Shown here piece by piece: positions 34,166-43,589 of a DNA stretch of 64,000 bases; within the stretch, counting starts at the first letter, position 1; each line of letters opens with the position of its first letter. The stretch is taken from positions 3,699,298 to 3,763,297 of the forward strand of contig NZ_JH719942.1 of NCBI RefSeq assembly GCF_000275825.1, written 5' to 3'. This DNA comes from Saprospira grandis DSM 2844. GTDB lineage: Bacteria > Bacteroidota > Bacteroidia > Chitinophagales > Saprospiraceae. The notes beneath the pieces are model-generated. The model made no database searches. It worked only from the letters and a program-made list of their open reading frames with translations, and was not told the origin of the DNA. The translations under genes were made by a program, and so were the position numbers.

Positions 34166-34321
34166 TTTTGGGGCTGCCCCAGCCTGCGGCTGGGTCGGGC
34201 TGTGTCAGGGCTCGCAGGTCTGCTCGGCCCTGCAGGCTTTTTCGCTTCGCTTCAAAAGCCTTTGGTCTGCGGCTTCGCCGCCCCCTTATCCATCCCTCAG
34301 CCTGCGGGCCTGACGGCCCTC
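34166..34321 (+). repeat. GC-rich palindromic element R15 (subtype B)
   Basis: It begins TTTTGGGGCTGCCCC and ends ATCCCTCAGCC plus a GGGCC-TGAC-GGCCC hairpin. Its GGGGCT end faces the pepP start. Confidence 0.84.
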
Positions 34322-34516
34322 TAGGACCAAATTATATTAAAAAAAGCTTAACAAATTCCTCTCCCGCCTTTAGGTTTCCTTAAAAACTATTGGTCTTCTT
34401 CTTGCCTTTTCCTAAAAAAAGGCTTTCTTTTAAGTGCTCCATGTACCTATCTTCCCCTTTTTAGTACCTACACCTTTAGGAAGTCACTTCCATTAAAAAA
34501 TGCTAATCAGGATTTT
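34322..34516. other. Upstream region of the LRR gene
   Basis: AT-rich, non-coding. No clear TAnnTTTG promoter or operator was identified. Confidence 0.4.
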
Positions 34517-35800
34517 ATGAATCAAATTATTGGTCTTTGTTTTGGCCTGCTATTTTTGGCCCTTCCCAGCTTTGCACAACAGTATTTATTATCCGATAAA
34601 GAGCTAGAGCAAACACAAATTTATCGCAATCTAGATGAGGCCCTGGCCAATCCCGAGTTTGTCTATATCTTAGATCTTCGCTCTCAGGGAATTACCAAAT
34701 TGCCAAAAGAAATTAGTAAACTCTATAAACTCCAACGCTTATATCTGCAAAATAATAACCTATATAAGTTGCCCGCCTCGGTGGCCAAACTCGAAAATTT
34801 GCAGCTCTTGCAGTTAGAGAAAAACCAACTGACCGATATTCCCAAAATTGTAGGCAAACTCGCCAACCTAGAAGAGTTGCGCCTGCGCTATAATAGCATC
34901 AAAGATATTTCTAAGTATTTGGGCAAATTGACTAAACTTAGAGTGTTGGACCTTAGAGATAATCAAATTAAGCGCTTGCCCGAAACCCTGGGCCAACTAG
35001 AAAAATTAGAAGAGCTGCAGCTGGGCTATAATAGCATCCAACGCCTGCCCAAAAGTATGGGCGAACTACAGTCACTCTATTTTCTAGATTTGTCTGGCAA
35101 TCCGCTTTACCAAATCCCAATGGACCTCTACCGAAATGAAAAGATTACGCATCTGAATTTGGGCTATTGCCAAGCTTTACACCCCGTTTTTGTGGCCGAA
35201 TGGGCCTGCTATCTGCCCGCTCTAGAAGAATTACACTGGGAGGGCTGCAATTTTGAAAAACTCTCAGAAAAAGAACGCTTCGAGGTGCCTAAACTCAAAC
35301 GCTTGTATCTCAGCCAGTCTAGAGGAGCCAAATTGCCTTCTTTCTTTTTGCGCCTGGGCCAATTAGAAGAACTAGAGCTAGATGAGGGCCAATTTAAAAC
35401 CCTCGATTTTTCTCAGGCCAAACTCCCCAGCCTTCAAAGGCTCTCTCTCAAAAAGGGCCTGCTCGAAGAGCTGCCCCAAAATATTGAAGTGCTGAAAAGC
35501 TTGAAAAATCTTAATCTAGAGGAAAATGCCATTCTGGCCTTTTCTGCAGATTTTGCCCAATTAAGCGCCCTGCAAACGCTCTCTCTGCAAAAGAATAAAA
35601 TTGAAAGGATTCCCAATAATCTCGACCAATTGGTCAATTTGCGCCTACTCGAGTTACAGGGCAACCCCATTAAAGAGTTGCCGAGCTGCCTAGGCAATAT
35701 GCCGCAGCTCTCTGGCCTCTACCTCAATAATACCGAAATTCCCCTAGAGGATATTCAAGCCCTAAAAGAGCTCTTGCCTTATACGGTTATTCAGTATTAG
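34517..35800 (+). CDS. Exported leucine-rich repeat protein
   Basis: This 427-residue protein has a signal peptide (to about SFAQ, residue 21) and roughly fifteen leucine-rich repeats of 23 residues. The pattern is LxxLxxLxLxxNxLxxLPxxLGxL, for example LRVLDLRDNQIKRLPETLGQ. LRR arrays form a curved surface for protein binding. Export suggests a cell-surface recognition role, plausible for a predatory or filamentous Bacteroidota. The repeats near residues 210-290 are less regular. Confidence 0.9.
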   Translation: MNQIIGLCFGLLFLALPSFAQQYLLSDKELEQTQIYRNLDEALANPEFVYILDLRSQGITKLPKEISKLYKLQRLYLQNNNLYKLPASVAKLENLQLLQLEKNQLTDIPKIVGKLANLEELRLRYNSIKDISKYLGKLTKLRVLDLRDNQIKRLPETLGQLEKLEELQLGYNSIQRLPKSMGELQSLYFLDLSGNPLYQIPMDLYRNEKITHLNLGYCQALHPVFVAEWACYLPALEELHWEGCNFEKLSEKERFEVPKLKRLYLSQSRGAKLPSFFLRLGQLEELELDEGQFKTLDFSQAKLPSLQRLSLKKGLLEELPQNIEVLKSLKNLNLEENAILAFSADFAQLSALQTLSLQKNKIERIPNNLDQLVNLRLLELQGNPIKELPSCLGNMPQLSGLYLNNTEIPLEDIQALKELLPYTVIQY

Positions 35801-35836
35801 AAAAAAAGCGCCCGTTCTTTAATGAACGGGCGCTTT
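35801..35836 (+). terminator. Terminator after the LRR gene
   Basis: AAAAGCGCCCGTTC and GAACGGGCGCTTTT form a long perfect hairpin starting at the stop codon. Confidence 0.88.
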
Positions 35837-35843
35837 TGCGTTC

Positions 35844-36018
35844 TGCAAGGCGGCAAAGCCGCCGCAAAGGCGCGCAGCGCCTCGGCTGAGGGATGGATAA
35901 GGGTGGCCGAAGGCCAGACCGAGCAAAAATGCGCAGCATTTTTTGCGAAGGGCCGAGCAGACCTGCGAGCCCTGACACAGCCCGACCCGCCCGCAGGGCG
36001 GGGCAGCCCCAAAAAAAG
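35844..36018 (-). repeat. GC-rich palindromic element R16 (subtype B)
   Basis: In plus coordinates it runs through GGCTGAGGGATGG to GGGGCAGCCCCAAAAAAA. Its end lies about 11 nt from the patatin stop codon. Confidence 0.85.
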
Positions 36019-36021
36019 ATC

Positions 36022-38505
36022 CTAATATTCAGGCGTATCTAGACTTTTGGGATCGGGCAAGAGTTGCCATTCCTGGGTACTAATGGCTCGGCCAACGCCA
36101 ATTTCAGTTTCTGTGCGCAAATCTAGCTCAAAAACGGGATAGGCCCGCAGATAGGCCGGATGCCCCTCGGGAATTTCGGGCAGTGGCAAGGGCATAAATT
36201 CTTGTTCATTAAATAGGCGGATGCGGTCTAGCCAAAGGCGATTATTGGGCCCTAAATTGGGCCCCGACCAAGTCTGAAGCTCCGGGTAGTAGTCGATCTT
36301 TGTAACGATATATTCTCGGCCAGCCCAGTTCTTAGGGTTGAGCTGATTTTTTTTGTATGCTTCTTCTTCATTATAGCCCCGCAAACAGTAGTTATCCTTG
36401 GCCAAATGCAGGCGCAACTCGATATGGATGCACTTGCGTTTTGGACCAATGTTTTGCTCAATAAAACGATCTAGACTATCCGATAAAAAGCCCTCTAAAA
36501 AAGGGAGCGCCCGCCGATATTCTGAAGGCACCAACTGCGAAAAACGTTGTAGCAAGGCATCTCGAACCCCATTGAGCAAGGGCGGATCAAATTGTTCTAA
36601 AGAGAAGGCCGCTGGCCGCTGCATCAAATTGGCTGGGGCGCTGCTATAGCCCAGTTCTCTCAAAATTCTAAAGCTGCAGTAGGCCGCATAACGGGCCTCA
36701 TAGCGACTAGCCGCCTCGGAGGCAAAGCCCGCAAAACCCGAAAGGCCCAAACCGGGCAGCTGAAGCAGGCCGTAGGGCTCTGTTTCTGAGCGGTAAAAGT
36801 CAAAGGGGGCAATGCCGACAATTTTGGCCTTTTGTTCTTTGGCCAGCAAGCCCAGCCCTAAATCTAGGGCCAAAAAGCTCAGCGCAAGGTCCCAAGCGGC
36901 CTGTTCTTCGGCCTTGATTTCTTGCTCCTCTACATAGGCATAAAGGCTGTCCCAAAGGGCCTGCGCATCCTCCCAAGGCAATTTATCGGCAAAAAAGGCT
37001 TGCTCCTCACTTAGGATTCGGCTGAGCTCTTGGCTCAGCTGCAAATAGGCCGGTGGCAGGTAGAGCCCCTGCCGCAATTGGGCCAATTCTTCTTCGATAA
37101 ACTGCCGCAGGGCCTGCCGTTCTTGAGGCGGAAGCTGTTTGCCCGAATACTGCAGTTTTTGATACTGTCGGAGCTTTTTGCGCTCCTCAAAACGATCCAC
37201 CACCGCCTTGATTTTGCGCCATTCTCCCTGCTGAGATTCATGCAAAAGGGCCGAGACCAACTTCGGCAATTTATCGCCAATTCGAGCCAAAGGCGAACGG
37301 GCTCCCCATTTTGCTCGACCAGTCAACCAAGAACGCTGAAGCCCCAGCAGCTGAGCAGAGCCCTCTTGAAAATCCTCCTTAATTTCGCCTACAATAGGAT
37401 CGACAAAAAGCATCAAGCGGTCGTAATCTGGCCCGCCCTTATGCAGCTGGTCCAAATAACTGCCCAAGCGCATGGCCTCCCGAATGGGCTCATTATTAAA
37501 CATTCCGCCATCTACATAGGTAAAAATATGGCTGTCTTCTGCCGCCAAGGCTTCTGGCCAACGGTCCTGCAATTCATGCCGATACCGACGAAGGCGAACG
37601 GGCTCAAAAGCTAGGGGAAAAGCCGCGGAGGCAATACAGCTAGCCGAGAGCTCTTGCCAATAGGCCATATTGAGCAAACTGCCCATTTCTTTTTGTTGTC
37701 CCTTATTGTCATAACAATAGGCTGGCCCCAAATGAAATTGCCGCCATGGAATAGGGTAGTGCTGGAAAAACTCCTCTCTAACCTCCCCAAAGTTGAGGTC
37801 AAAACAACGCAGTTCCGCATGAGATTTATAGACTTCGGCATCATTGAGGGCCGAGCCAAAGGGCGATCCTTTTGGGCTGCCTTGCAAGTTGAGGGCCTGC
37901 AAATTACTTAGGGTACAGGCAAAAAGGACCCTTGGGGCCAAGAGCCGCCGCTGGCTGACTACAGGCTGCTGCTGCGGAAAACCAAAGTAGCGATGCCCCA
38001 TCTCATCAATATAACTACGGTCCAATAAACCCGCCTGCGCCTTTACTTTTTCTTTGTTTTGAGCCAGCAGTTCGTCTAAATTGACCTCCTTGGCCCAGAT
38101 GTGCTCTTGTAGCTTCTGAACGCCCTGAATAGCCAGTAAATCCTCAAATTTTTCAGGCTGTTCGCCCATCATTTTATAGGCGGCTTCCCCAAATTGACCC
38201 AGCAGTTCTTGCTGCAATTCTTGCCGAAAATGAGAGTAGGAGTTATAGCCCAAAAGCTGATATTGATCTCTAGGACTGGCCAGCCCCCTAAGCATAATGC
38301 CCAAACTAATAGCCCCAGCACTAGAGCCCGTGAGTACATCAATTTCAATACGTGCATAAGGCCGCTTTTGCCCAGCTGTATCCTCATATTCCGCATAAAC
38401 TAATAGCTGCTTAATCGATTCGCAGAGCGCAGCCGAAGAAAAACTGCCCAGAGAGACGCCACCTCCCATAATAAAACCTAGGCGCAGAGTTTTAGACATC
38501 ATCAA
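36022..38505 (-). CDS. Patatin-like phospholipase
   Basis: This 827-residue protein has an N-terminal patatin domain: oxyanion-loop GGGVSLG (residues 14-20), nucleophile in GSSAG (Ser62) and catalytic Asp in DGGMFNNEP (about residue 315). It should hydrolyse acyl esters of phospholipids. The large C-terminal part (from about 420) is helical and rich in Leu, Gln and Glu, with no recognised domain. No signal peptide is visible, so it is cytoplasmic or exported by another route. Bacterial patatins serve as toxins or lipid-recycling enzymes, and the context does not decide. Confidence 0.9.
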   Translation of the reverse strand: MMMSKTLRLGFIMGGGVSLGSFSSAALCESIKQLLVYAEYEDTAGQKRPYARIEIDVLTGSSAGAISLGIMLRGLASPRDQYQLLGYNSYSHFRQELQQELLGQFGEAAYKMMGEQPEKFEDLLAIQGVQKLQEHIWAKEVNLDELLAQNKEKVKAQAGLLDRSYIDEMGHRYFGFPQQQPVVSQRRLLAPRVLFACTLSNLQALNLQGSPKGSPFGSALNDAEVYKSHAELRCFDLNFGEVREEFFQHYPIPWRQFHLGPAYCYDNKGQQKEMGSLLNMAYWQELSASCIASAAFPLAFEPVRLRRYRHELQDRWPEALAAEDSHIFTYVDGGMFNNEPIREAMRLGSYLDQLHKGGPDYDRLMLFVDPIVGEIKEDFQEGSAQLLGLQRSWLTGRAKWGARSPLARIGDKLPKLVSALLHESQQGEWRKIKAVVDRFEERKKLRQYQKLQYSGKQLPPQERQALRQFIEEELAQLRQGLYLPPAYLQLSQELSRILSEEQAFFADKLPWEDAQALWDSLYAYVEEQEIKAEEQAAWDLALSFLALDLGLGLLAKEQKAKIVGIAPFDFYRSETEPYGLLQLPGLGLSGFAGFASEAASRYEARYAAYCSFRILRELGYSSAPANLMQRPAAFSLEQFDPPLLNGVRDALLQRFSQLVPSEYRRALPFLEGFLSDSLDRFIEQNIGPKRKCIHIELRLHLAKDNYCLRGYNEEEAYKKNQLNPKNWAGREYIVTKIDYYPELQTWSGPNLGPNNRLWLDRIRLFNEQEFMPLPLPEIPEGHPAYLRAYPVFELDLRTETEIGVGRAISTQEWQLLPDPKSLDTPEY

Positions 38506-38600
38506 GATTGTTTTAAGGGGATCATTTGTTTGCTATTCAATGTAGGCATTTCAGGCAGAAAAAAGGAATTTTATTTTTTTCTAAACTATGCTAGTTGCTT

Positions 38601-38762
38601 TTTTGGGGCTGCCCCGCCCTGTGGTCGGGTCGGGCTGTGCGGGGGCTCGCTGCTCGCTCGGCCGTTATTCCCTTCGGTCATCGAACTGCGGCTTTCAGCC
38701 TTGTTGTCAGCGCTTGCAGCGCCTCGGTCTGGCCTTCGGCCACCCCCTACCATCCCTCAGCC
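38601..38762 (+). repeat. GC-rich palindromic element R17 (subtype B)
   Basis: It starts TTTTGGGGCTGCCCC and ends ATCCCTCAGCC, then joins a copy of the 190 bp repeat, exactly as R5 does. Confidence 0.85.
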
Positions 38763-38948
38763 AGATTTAATCGCGCTGCTTTGGTCGTAGTTTGCTATGA
38801 ATTTTTGGCTAGGCCAGCTATTTTTTAAGGGCATAGCCTTCGCTATGGCCGAGAAAAATAGGGCCGACTAGCGGGAAATTGCTGCAAACTATAAAAGTGA
38901 GTGCGTTTAAATTTGGCTATTGCCTGCGGGCCTTCGGCCCTGTAGAAC
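38763..38948 (+). repeat. 190 bp dispersed repeat, copy 2
   Basis: It is almost identical to 14345-14532, with only scattered substitutions such as GGTCGTAG for GGCCGTAG. It holds the same long imperfect inverted repeat and central GGCATAGC-CTTC-GCTATGGCC hairpin. Confidence 0.85.
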
Positions 38949-38958
38949 GCAAATGAAA

Positions 38959-38992
38959 AGCGGGCTGGCTTCAATACTGAAGCCAGCCCGCT
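38959..38992 (-). terminator. Terminator downstream of the 754-residue gene
   Basis: AGCGGGCTGGCTTCA and TGAAGCCAGCCCGCT form a perfect stem. On the minus strand it is followed by TTTT. Confidence 0.85.
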
Positions 38993-38998
38993 AATTAC

Positions 38999-41263
38999 TT
39001 AAAGCGCTCTATAATAATAGCATTCACTCAAAACTTCTCGCTCAAAGTTGGTCCCCTTATACTGTTTAAGCGCCTTGAGGTAGTCTTTGTGTTTGCTTTT
39101 CTTGACATTATCTTCCCAGTCCCAATAATGCCCCAAAATATGCGGACGACTAAGCTCTATCTGCGCTCCCAAATAATTCAATTGGGCCGCAAGTTCGTCA
39201 TTGATGTCTGCCGCCTTTAATCCAATTTCTACATACTTAATGGCTAGGTCGGGATTATAATAACGCTGCCGTTCCCAATTTGCTCCCGCAAAGCTTTTGG
39301 CCAACTTCTCCTCTTTGCCGAAGTCGTACCAGGCCGAATGTCCCCCATTGTCACTGCTGTAATAAATGGCCGGACGATGCCAGCCCGCTGGACCAATATT
39401 GTAAAGGGCTTGGGCCAAGATATAGGCATACTCTCCCTGCTGAGGAATATTGCTCTCGGCTTTTTCCTTCAGCTTTTTGAGCGTCTTTGCAAAGCTGAGC
39501 AAATTGTAGTCCTGCGCCAAAAAAGCATGATCCTCATACATCCGATAGATATTCTGCTGCTCAATATCAAAGTAGTAGGCGGCAGGATTTACCTTGCTGC
39601 TAAAAATAGATTTGTCTAAGTAGCTAGAGTTAAAGCTAGGGCTGTTGGCCTGAAAGGCTTTACTGCAACTACTCAGGGCCGAAATGGCCTTGTCCAACTC
39701 AAAGCGCTGCAAATGATAAACGCCACGCATTTCCTTAATCTGGTCTACATGATTTTCTCCAATGCGCTTTTCTAGCAAGTAGTTGTCAAAGTAGTTGGAC
39801 CAGCGGGCCTTGTTCACAAACTGCTCAAAGCTGCTGAGCAAAGGCTCACTGAGCTGGTCCTTGGCCGCTCGCAAAGGGTTTTGCACCAAAAAGGCCCGAG
39901 CATAATCGCCTTGTTTGTAAAATTTTCCAGCAAAGACCTCTTGGGTAAATTGCTTCAACTGATATTGGTCCTTAAAGAAGGGGGTGCGCTCTAGTTCTTT
40001 CCAGAGCTGCGCAGCAGCCCCCATGTCTAAGGTTTTCAAACTAGCCAATTGGGCCACAAAATGAATGCGAGCGGCTTCGGCTTGCATTTGGTCGCTATAG
40101 TTTTCTTTGCCGCTCATGTGCATGGCTTCATCAAAGTTGCCCCCAAAGAGCTGTATATAGGCCATGGCCAATTGCCAAAGCTGTGGACGGGCTAAGTTGG
40201 GTTGGGCCAATTGCTGCTCTAACTGCTTTTCTAGGCTAGCCAGCTCTTGGCGGTGCTGGGCCTGCATTTCAGGGTAGTTCTTATACTCATTGTAGCCATA
40301 TTTAAAGGCTGTGCCCTCCAGGTGCTCAAATAGACGGGCCAAAAGCAGCTCGGCTAAGGGGCTGTTGGGGTTGATCTTGAGTACCCGCTCTAGCTCTTTA
40401 TGGATATTGCCTCCATGAACCAAAGCCCGCATGCTATAAAAGGCCGCTTTTTCTTCTTCAGTTTCGCAAAGGGCCAAGCCCTCTTCCCAATTGGCCGCAA
40501 GCTTTTGCGCAAAGCTGTTGAGACTAGAGGCCCTGCGGTCGGCACAATGCGTAAAAACAGCCGCAAAGCCATGGCTGGCCTTGGCCCCCTCTTCGCCCCC
40601 GGCCTTATACTCTAGGGCGCGGTAGTAAATATAGTTTTTGGGCCCTTGGGCAAAATAACGATCAAAGTATTCGGCGCAGCTTTTTGGCCCTAAGGTATAA
40701 AAGGCCAAACGAACAAGCTGAAAGCCATAGCGCTGTCGAATAAAGTCTAAACGAGCATCATCTGCCGCCTCTTCGCCAGTAGTTAATAGGCGAGTTTGCT
40801 TTTTGCGCTCTTTCTCATTAAGGTCCCAGCTATAGGTTTTTTGTCCTGTATGCAGGGCGGCCTCTTTTGCAAAACAAAGGTAGTCGGCCATCTCTTTTTT
40901 GAGCTGTCGGTCCTTTTGCCAAGCTTGCAAAACAGAGTTGCCCGGAGCGGCTAGCTCCAAACTCTTGCGGTCTCGGCCATACTTATAAATGCGCTCTACT
41001 GGGGTTTGATAGATCAGCTGCTCTAAATCGGTAATTGTAACTTCTTGGCCAATTTGCTGCTGCCAATCGCTTAGGTTATGATTGAAGTTTTCATTGCGGC
41101 CCTGCCAAAGCCTGGGCTCATAGTCTAGTAAATAACGAACGCCCAAATCGGTAGAGACTCGGGGCTCAAAGAAGCTAAAATGATAGTCTCCATCATCAAA
41201 ATAACAGAGCTGGGGCCGTTGATAGAGGCAAAATAAACACAATAGGGTTAGAAAATAACGCAT
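38999..41263 (-). CDS. Large exported protein with TPR-like helices, function unknown
   Basis: This 754-residue protein has a short hydrophobic N-terminus (MRYFLTLLCLFCLYQ) that may act as a signal peptide. The rest is predicted mostly helical, with many Ala/Leu/Gln/Tyr-rich pairs of helices that resemble tetratricopeptide-like repeats (for example around PLAELLLARLFEHLEG and ALYNIGPAGWHRP). No catalytic motif is recognised. It probably acts as a periplasmic scaffold, but this is inference. Confidence 0.8.
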   Translation of the reverse strand: MRYFLTLLCLFCLYQRPQLCYFDDGDYHFSFFEPRVSTDLGVRYLLDYEPRLWQGRNENFNHNLSDWQQQIGQEVTITDLEQLIYQTPVERIYKYGRDRKSLELAAPGNSVLQAWQKDRQLKKEMADYLCFAKEAALHTGQKTYSWDLNEKERKKQTRLLTTGEEAADDARLDFIRQRYGFQLVRLAFYTLGPKSCAEYFDRYFAQGPKNYIYYRALEYKAGGEEGAKASHGFAAVFTHCADRRASSLNSFAQKLAANWEEGLALCETEEEKAAFYSMRALVHGGNIHKELERVLKINPNSPLAELLLARLFEHLEGTAFKYGYNEYKNYPEMQAQHRQELASLEKQLEQQLAQPNLARPQLWQLAMAYIQLFGGNFDEAMHMSGKENYSDQMQAEAARIHFVAQLASLKTLDMGAAAQLWKELERTPFFKDQYQLKQFTQEVFAGKFYKQGDYARAFLVQNPLRAAKDQLSEPLLSSFEQFVNKARWSNYFDNYLLEKRIGENHVDQIKEMRGVYHLQRFELDKAISALSSCSKAFQANSPSFNSSYLDKSIFSSKVNPAAYYFDIEQQNIYRMYEDHAFLAQDYNLLSFAKTLKKLKEKAESNIPQQGEYAYILAQALYNIGPAGWHRPAIYYSSDNGGHSAWYDFGKEEKLAKSFAGANWERQRYYNPDLAIKYVEIGLKAADINDELAAQLNYLGAQIELSRPHILGHYWDWEDNVKKSKHKDYLKALKQYKGTNFEREVLSECYYYRAL

Positions 41264-41313
41264 GGGATAGTTTTATGTATATAATGAGTAGTAATTGCCT
41301 TGGCGGCGGGCTT

Positions 41314-41453
41314 GGCCCAGCGCTGCGGAGTGGGTGGCCGAAGGCCAGACCAAAGGCAGGCGAAGCCTGCCTGCAGGGCCGAACAGGCCTGTGAGCCCCG
41401 CAGCATAGCGGCGGCCAAGCTAGGCAAAGCCTAGCTGGCCGCGGGCCCCAAAA
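41314..41453 (-). repeat. GC-rich palindromic element R18 (subtype A)
   Basis: In plus coordinates it runs from GGCCCAGCGCTGCGG to GCGGGCCCCAAAA. Its GGGGCCC end is about 3 nt from the stop codon of the gene at 41456. Confidence 0.85.
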
Positions 41454-41455
41454 TA

Positions 41456-41941
41456 TTATTCAAAACAACGAAGATATAAGGGTTCTGACTCGATCTCATT
41501 GCTCCAATTACCCGCTCGGTCTCGGATCATAATGGTGTAGCTTAGAGAGTCGTAGACATTGGGGATGCTGCTGCAAAGAACCGGAAAGCCGGGGACCATA
41601 CAGCAAACTGTGCTGATATCCACCTCTACCTCTCCAGAAATGCCATTGGCTGCCCCTTGCTGTGGAACATAGGGCATAACGTAGTAGATGCTGTCTTGGG
41701 TCCGATTATCAATGATAATCATGTTGTAAGTGGTGTCATTGCCCGATTTTCCAATGTCGCCATCGCCATCGGTAAAGTTGACGATGAGTTTCATCTGCCC
41801 AGTAAATTGCTGTAGGGTGTCTACTGTAAAACGGTTCCAGCTAATCTGAGGTTCTTCTGGAAAAATGGGGGCGGGCTCACAGGCCCAAAATAGACTGAGC
41901 AAAAGCCCAAGGCTAAAGAGGCCAAAATTAAATTTATTCAT
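41456..41941 (-). CDS. Lipoprotein, paralogue of its upstream neighbour
   Basis: This 161-residue protein has a lipoprotein signal (LFWACEPA, Cys21) and one beta-rich domain with an acidic loop (NFTDGDGDIGKSGND). Later come two Cys clusters (STVCCMVPGFPVLC and LYLRCFE). The neighbouring gene at 41951 encodes the same layout (YQDLEGDLGYETGDN and SACCIYQDTVPNC), so the two are tandem duplicates. The function is unknown. The two genes are 9 nt apart and surely co-transcribed. Confidence 0.78.
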   Translation of the reverse strand: MNKFNFGLFSLGLLLSLFWACEPAPIFPEEPQISWNRFTVDTLQQFTGQMKLIVNFTDGDGDIGKSGNDTTYNMIIIDNRTQDSIYYVMPYVPQQGAANGISGEVEVDISTVCCMVPGFPVLCSSIPNVYDSLSYTIMIRDRAGNWSNEIESEPLYLRCFE

Positions 41942-41950
41942 AATGCTAGT

Positions 41951-42415
41951 TTATTGGCAAAGCAAACGAATGGGGGGACAAAGCAGGCGATTACTCGCTT
42001 GGCCCGCCTGATCGATCAATTGCAGTTCATAAGAAAAGTCTTCATTAAAGACGCTAGGATGTGGCCCGCAGTTGGGGACCGTATCTTGGTAGATACAACA
42101 AGCCGAGTAGACAATCAGTTGCAGCTCGCCCTCCTGCGTTTGGGGCGAGTTGGGGTCTAGCGGAAACTGATAGCTGGCCAGCCGTTGGCCCGTTCTGGGG
42201 TCGTAGATAAAAATATTATCGCCTGTTTCATAGCCCAAATCTCCTTCCAAATCTTGGTAGGCAAAACGAACTAGCATAGAATCTTGACCATTTTGAACTA
42301 AACTCTCTTTAGAAAAGCCTAGAAATTCTATTTTTGGCACCGAAGGCAGGTTGTCGTTCTTTTGGCAGGCCGTAAAGAGGGTCAGTAAGGCGATAAGCAA
42401 TAGAAATCCTTTCAT
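41951..42415 (-). CDS. Lipoprotein, paralogue of its downstream neighbour
   Basis: This 154-residue protein has a lipoprotein signal (LFTACQKN, Cys17), an acidic loop (DLEGDLGYETGDNIFIYD), a double-Cys motif (SACCIYQ) and C-terminal Cys residues matching the paralogue. The shared cysteines suggest conserved disulfides in an extracytoplasmic domain. It is divergent from the LuxE-like gene, with only 18 nt between their start codons. Confidence 0.78.
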   Translation of the reverse strand: MKGFLLLIALLTLFTACQKNDNLPSVPKIEFLGFSKESLVQNGQDSMLVRFAYQDLEGDLGYETGDNIFIYDPRTGQRLASYQFPLDPNSPQTQEGELQLIVYSACCIYQDTVPNCGPHPSVFNEDFSYELQLIDQAGQASNRLLCPPIRLLCQ

Positions 42416-42433
42416 AAAAAATAGGAAATAGTT

Positions 42434-43441
42434 ATGAGTTCAGCCGATGCTTGGCGAGAGGAGTTATGGACCGCAATTGGGCAGATGCAGGCCTCTGATT
42501 TGCCAGAAATAGCCCTGGCGGTTTTTCGCTATCAATATACACATAATTTGATCTATCAACAATGGGTAGATCTTTTGGGCCGAAAGCCCGAAAACGTAAA
42601 TCAGCTAGAAGATATCCCCTTTTTGCCCATCTCTTTGTTTAAAACGCAGCAAATTGTGGCGGGGGATTGGGCCGAAGAAGAAGTATTTAGTAGCAGCGGG
42701 ACCACAGGGCAGCAGCGCAGCCAGCATTTTGTTCGAGAGCTAAGCCGTTACGAACAGCAGTCGGTCCGCTGCTTTGAAGAACAATATGGCCCCCTCTCGG
42801 ATTACCGCATTTTGGCCCTTTTGCCCTCTTACCTAGAGCGGCAGGGCTCTTCCCTGATCTATATGATCGAACATTTTCTCAAGCAGGCCAAGAGGGGCAG
42901 CGGCTTTTACCTCTATAATATAGAGGAGCTGCGCAGCCAAATGCAAGCGGCCAAGGCTGCTGGCGAAAAGGTTTTGCTCTGGGGCGTGAGCTTTGCCTTG
43001 CTCGATTTTGCCGAGGCTGGGGGCTTTCCTTTAGGCCCTCAGGATATTGTGCTAGAAACTGGGGGCATGAAGGGCCGCCGCAAGGAAATTTTGCGAGAGG
43101 AGCTGCACCATATTTTGGGCCAAGCCTTTAGCGTCGAGAAGATTCACTCGGAATATGGCATGACCGAACTTTTATCGCAGGCCTATTCTCTGGGGCAGGG
43201 CATTTTTAGTCCCCCCGCCCAAATGGGCATTTATATCCGTGAGCATAGCGACCCCCTACATATATATAGGGAGCCGCAGCGCAATGGGGCCATCAATATT
43301 GTGGACCTAGCCAATTTGGATAGCTGTGCCTTCATTGCTACCGACGACCTAGGCCGAAAATATGCCGATGGGCGCTTTGAGGTCTTGGGCCGCCTCGATC
43401 AGTCGGACCTTAGAGGCTGTAATCTGTTGGTAGAATTGTAG
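42434..43441 (+). CDS. LuxE-like acyl-protein synthetase (adenylate-forming)
   Basis: This 335-residue protein matches the LuxE/PaaK-like adenylate-forming group. The phosphate-binding loop is VFSSSGTTGQQRSQH (about residues 85-99). Later motifs are LLWGVSFALLDF, TGGMKGRRKEI and SEYGMTELLSQAY, and the C-terminal hinge region includes FIATDDLGR. Members activate a carboxylic acid with ATP. In Bacteroidota this stand-alone form often accompanies lipid or surface-polysaccharide genes. Here the neighbours give no clear pathway. Confidence 0.87.
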   Translation: MSSADAWREELWTAIGQMQASDLPEIALAVFRYQYTHNLIYQQWVDLLGRKPENVNQLEDIPFLPISLFKTQQIVAGDWAEEEVFSSSGTTGQQRSQHFVRELSRYEQQSVRCFEEQYGPLSDYRILALLPSYLERQGSSLIYMIEHFLKQAKRGSGFYLYNIEELRSQMQAAKAAGEKVLLWGVSFALLDFAEAGGFPLGPQDIVLETGGMKGRRKEILREELHHILGQAFSVEKIHSEYGMTELLSQAYSLGQGIFSPPAQMGIYIREHSDPLHIYREPQRNGAINIVDLANLDSCAFIATDDLGRKYADGRFEVLGRLDQSDLRGCNLLVEL

Positions 43442-43448
43442 GAGGATG

Positions 43449-43575
43449 TTTTGGGGCCTCCGCTGCGGCTTCGCCTTGCGGCGCTACGTTCCGCAGCTCG
43501 CTGTTCGCTCGGCCCTGCGTCGCCTTCGGCTCCTGGGTCTGGCGCTGTGCGCCACTGCTGCACATCGCTAGGCCG
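43449..43575 (+). repeat. GC-rich palindromic element R19 (subtype C)
   Basis: It starts TTTTGGGGCCTCCGC, about 8 nt after the LuxE-like stop, has core AGCTCGCTGTTCGCTCGGCC, and ends CATCGCTAGGCC. Confidence 0.85.
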
Positions 43576-43589
43576 TTTGGCCTTCGGCC

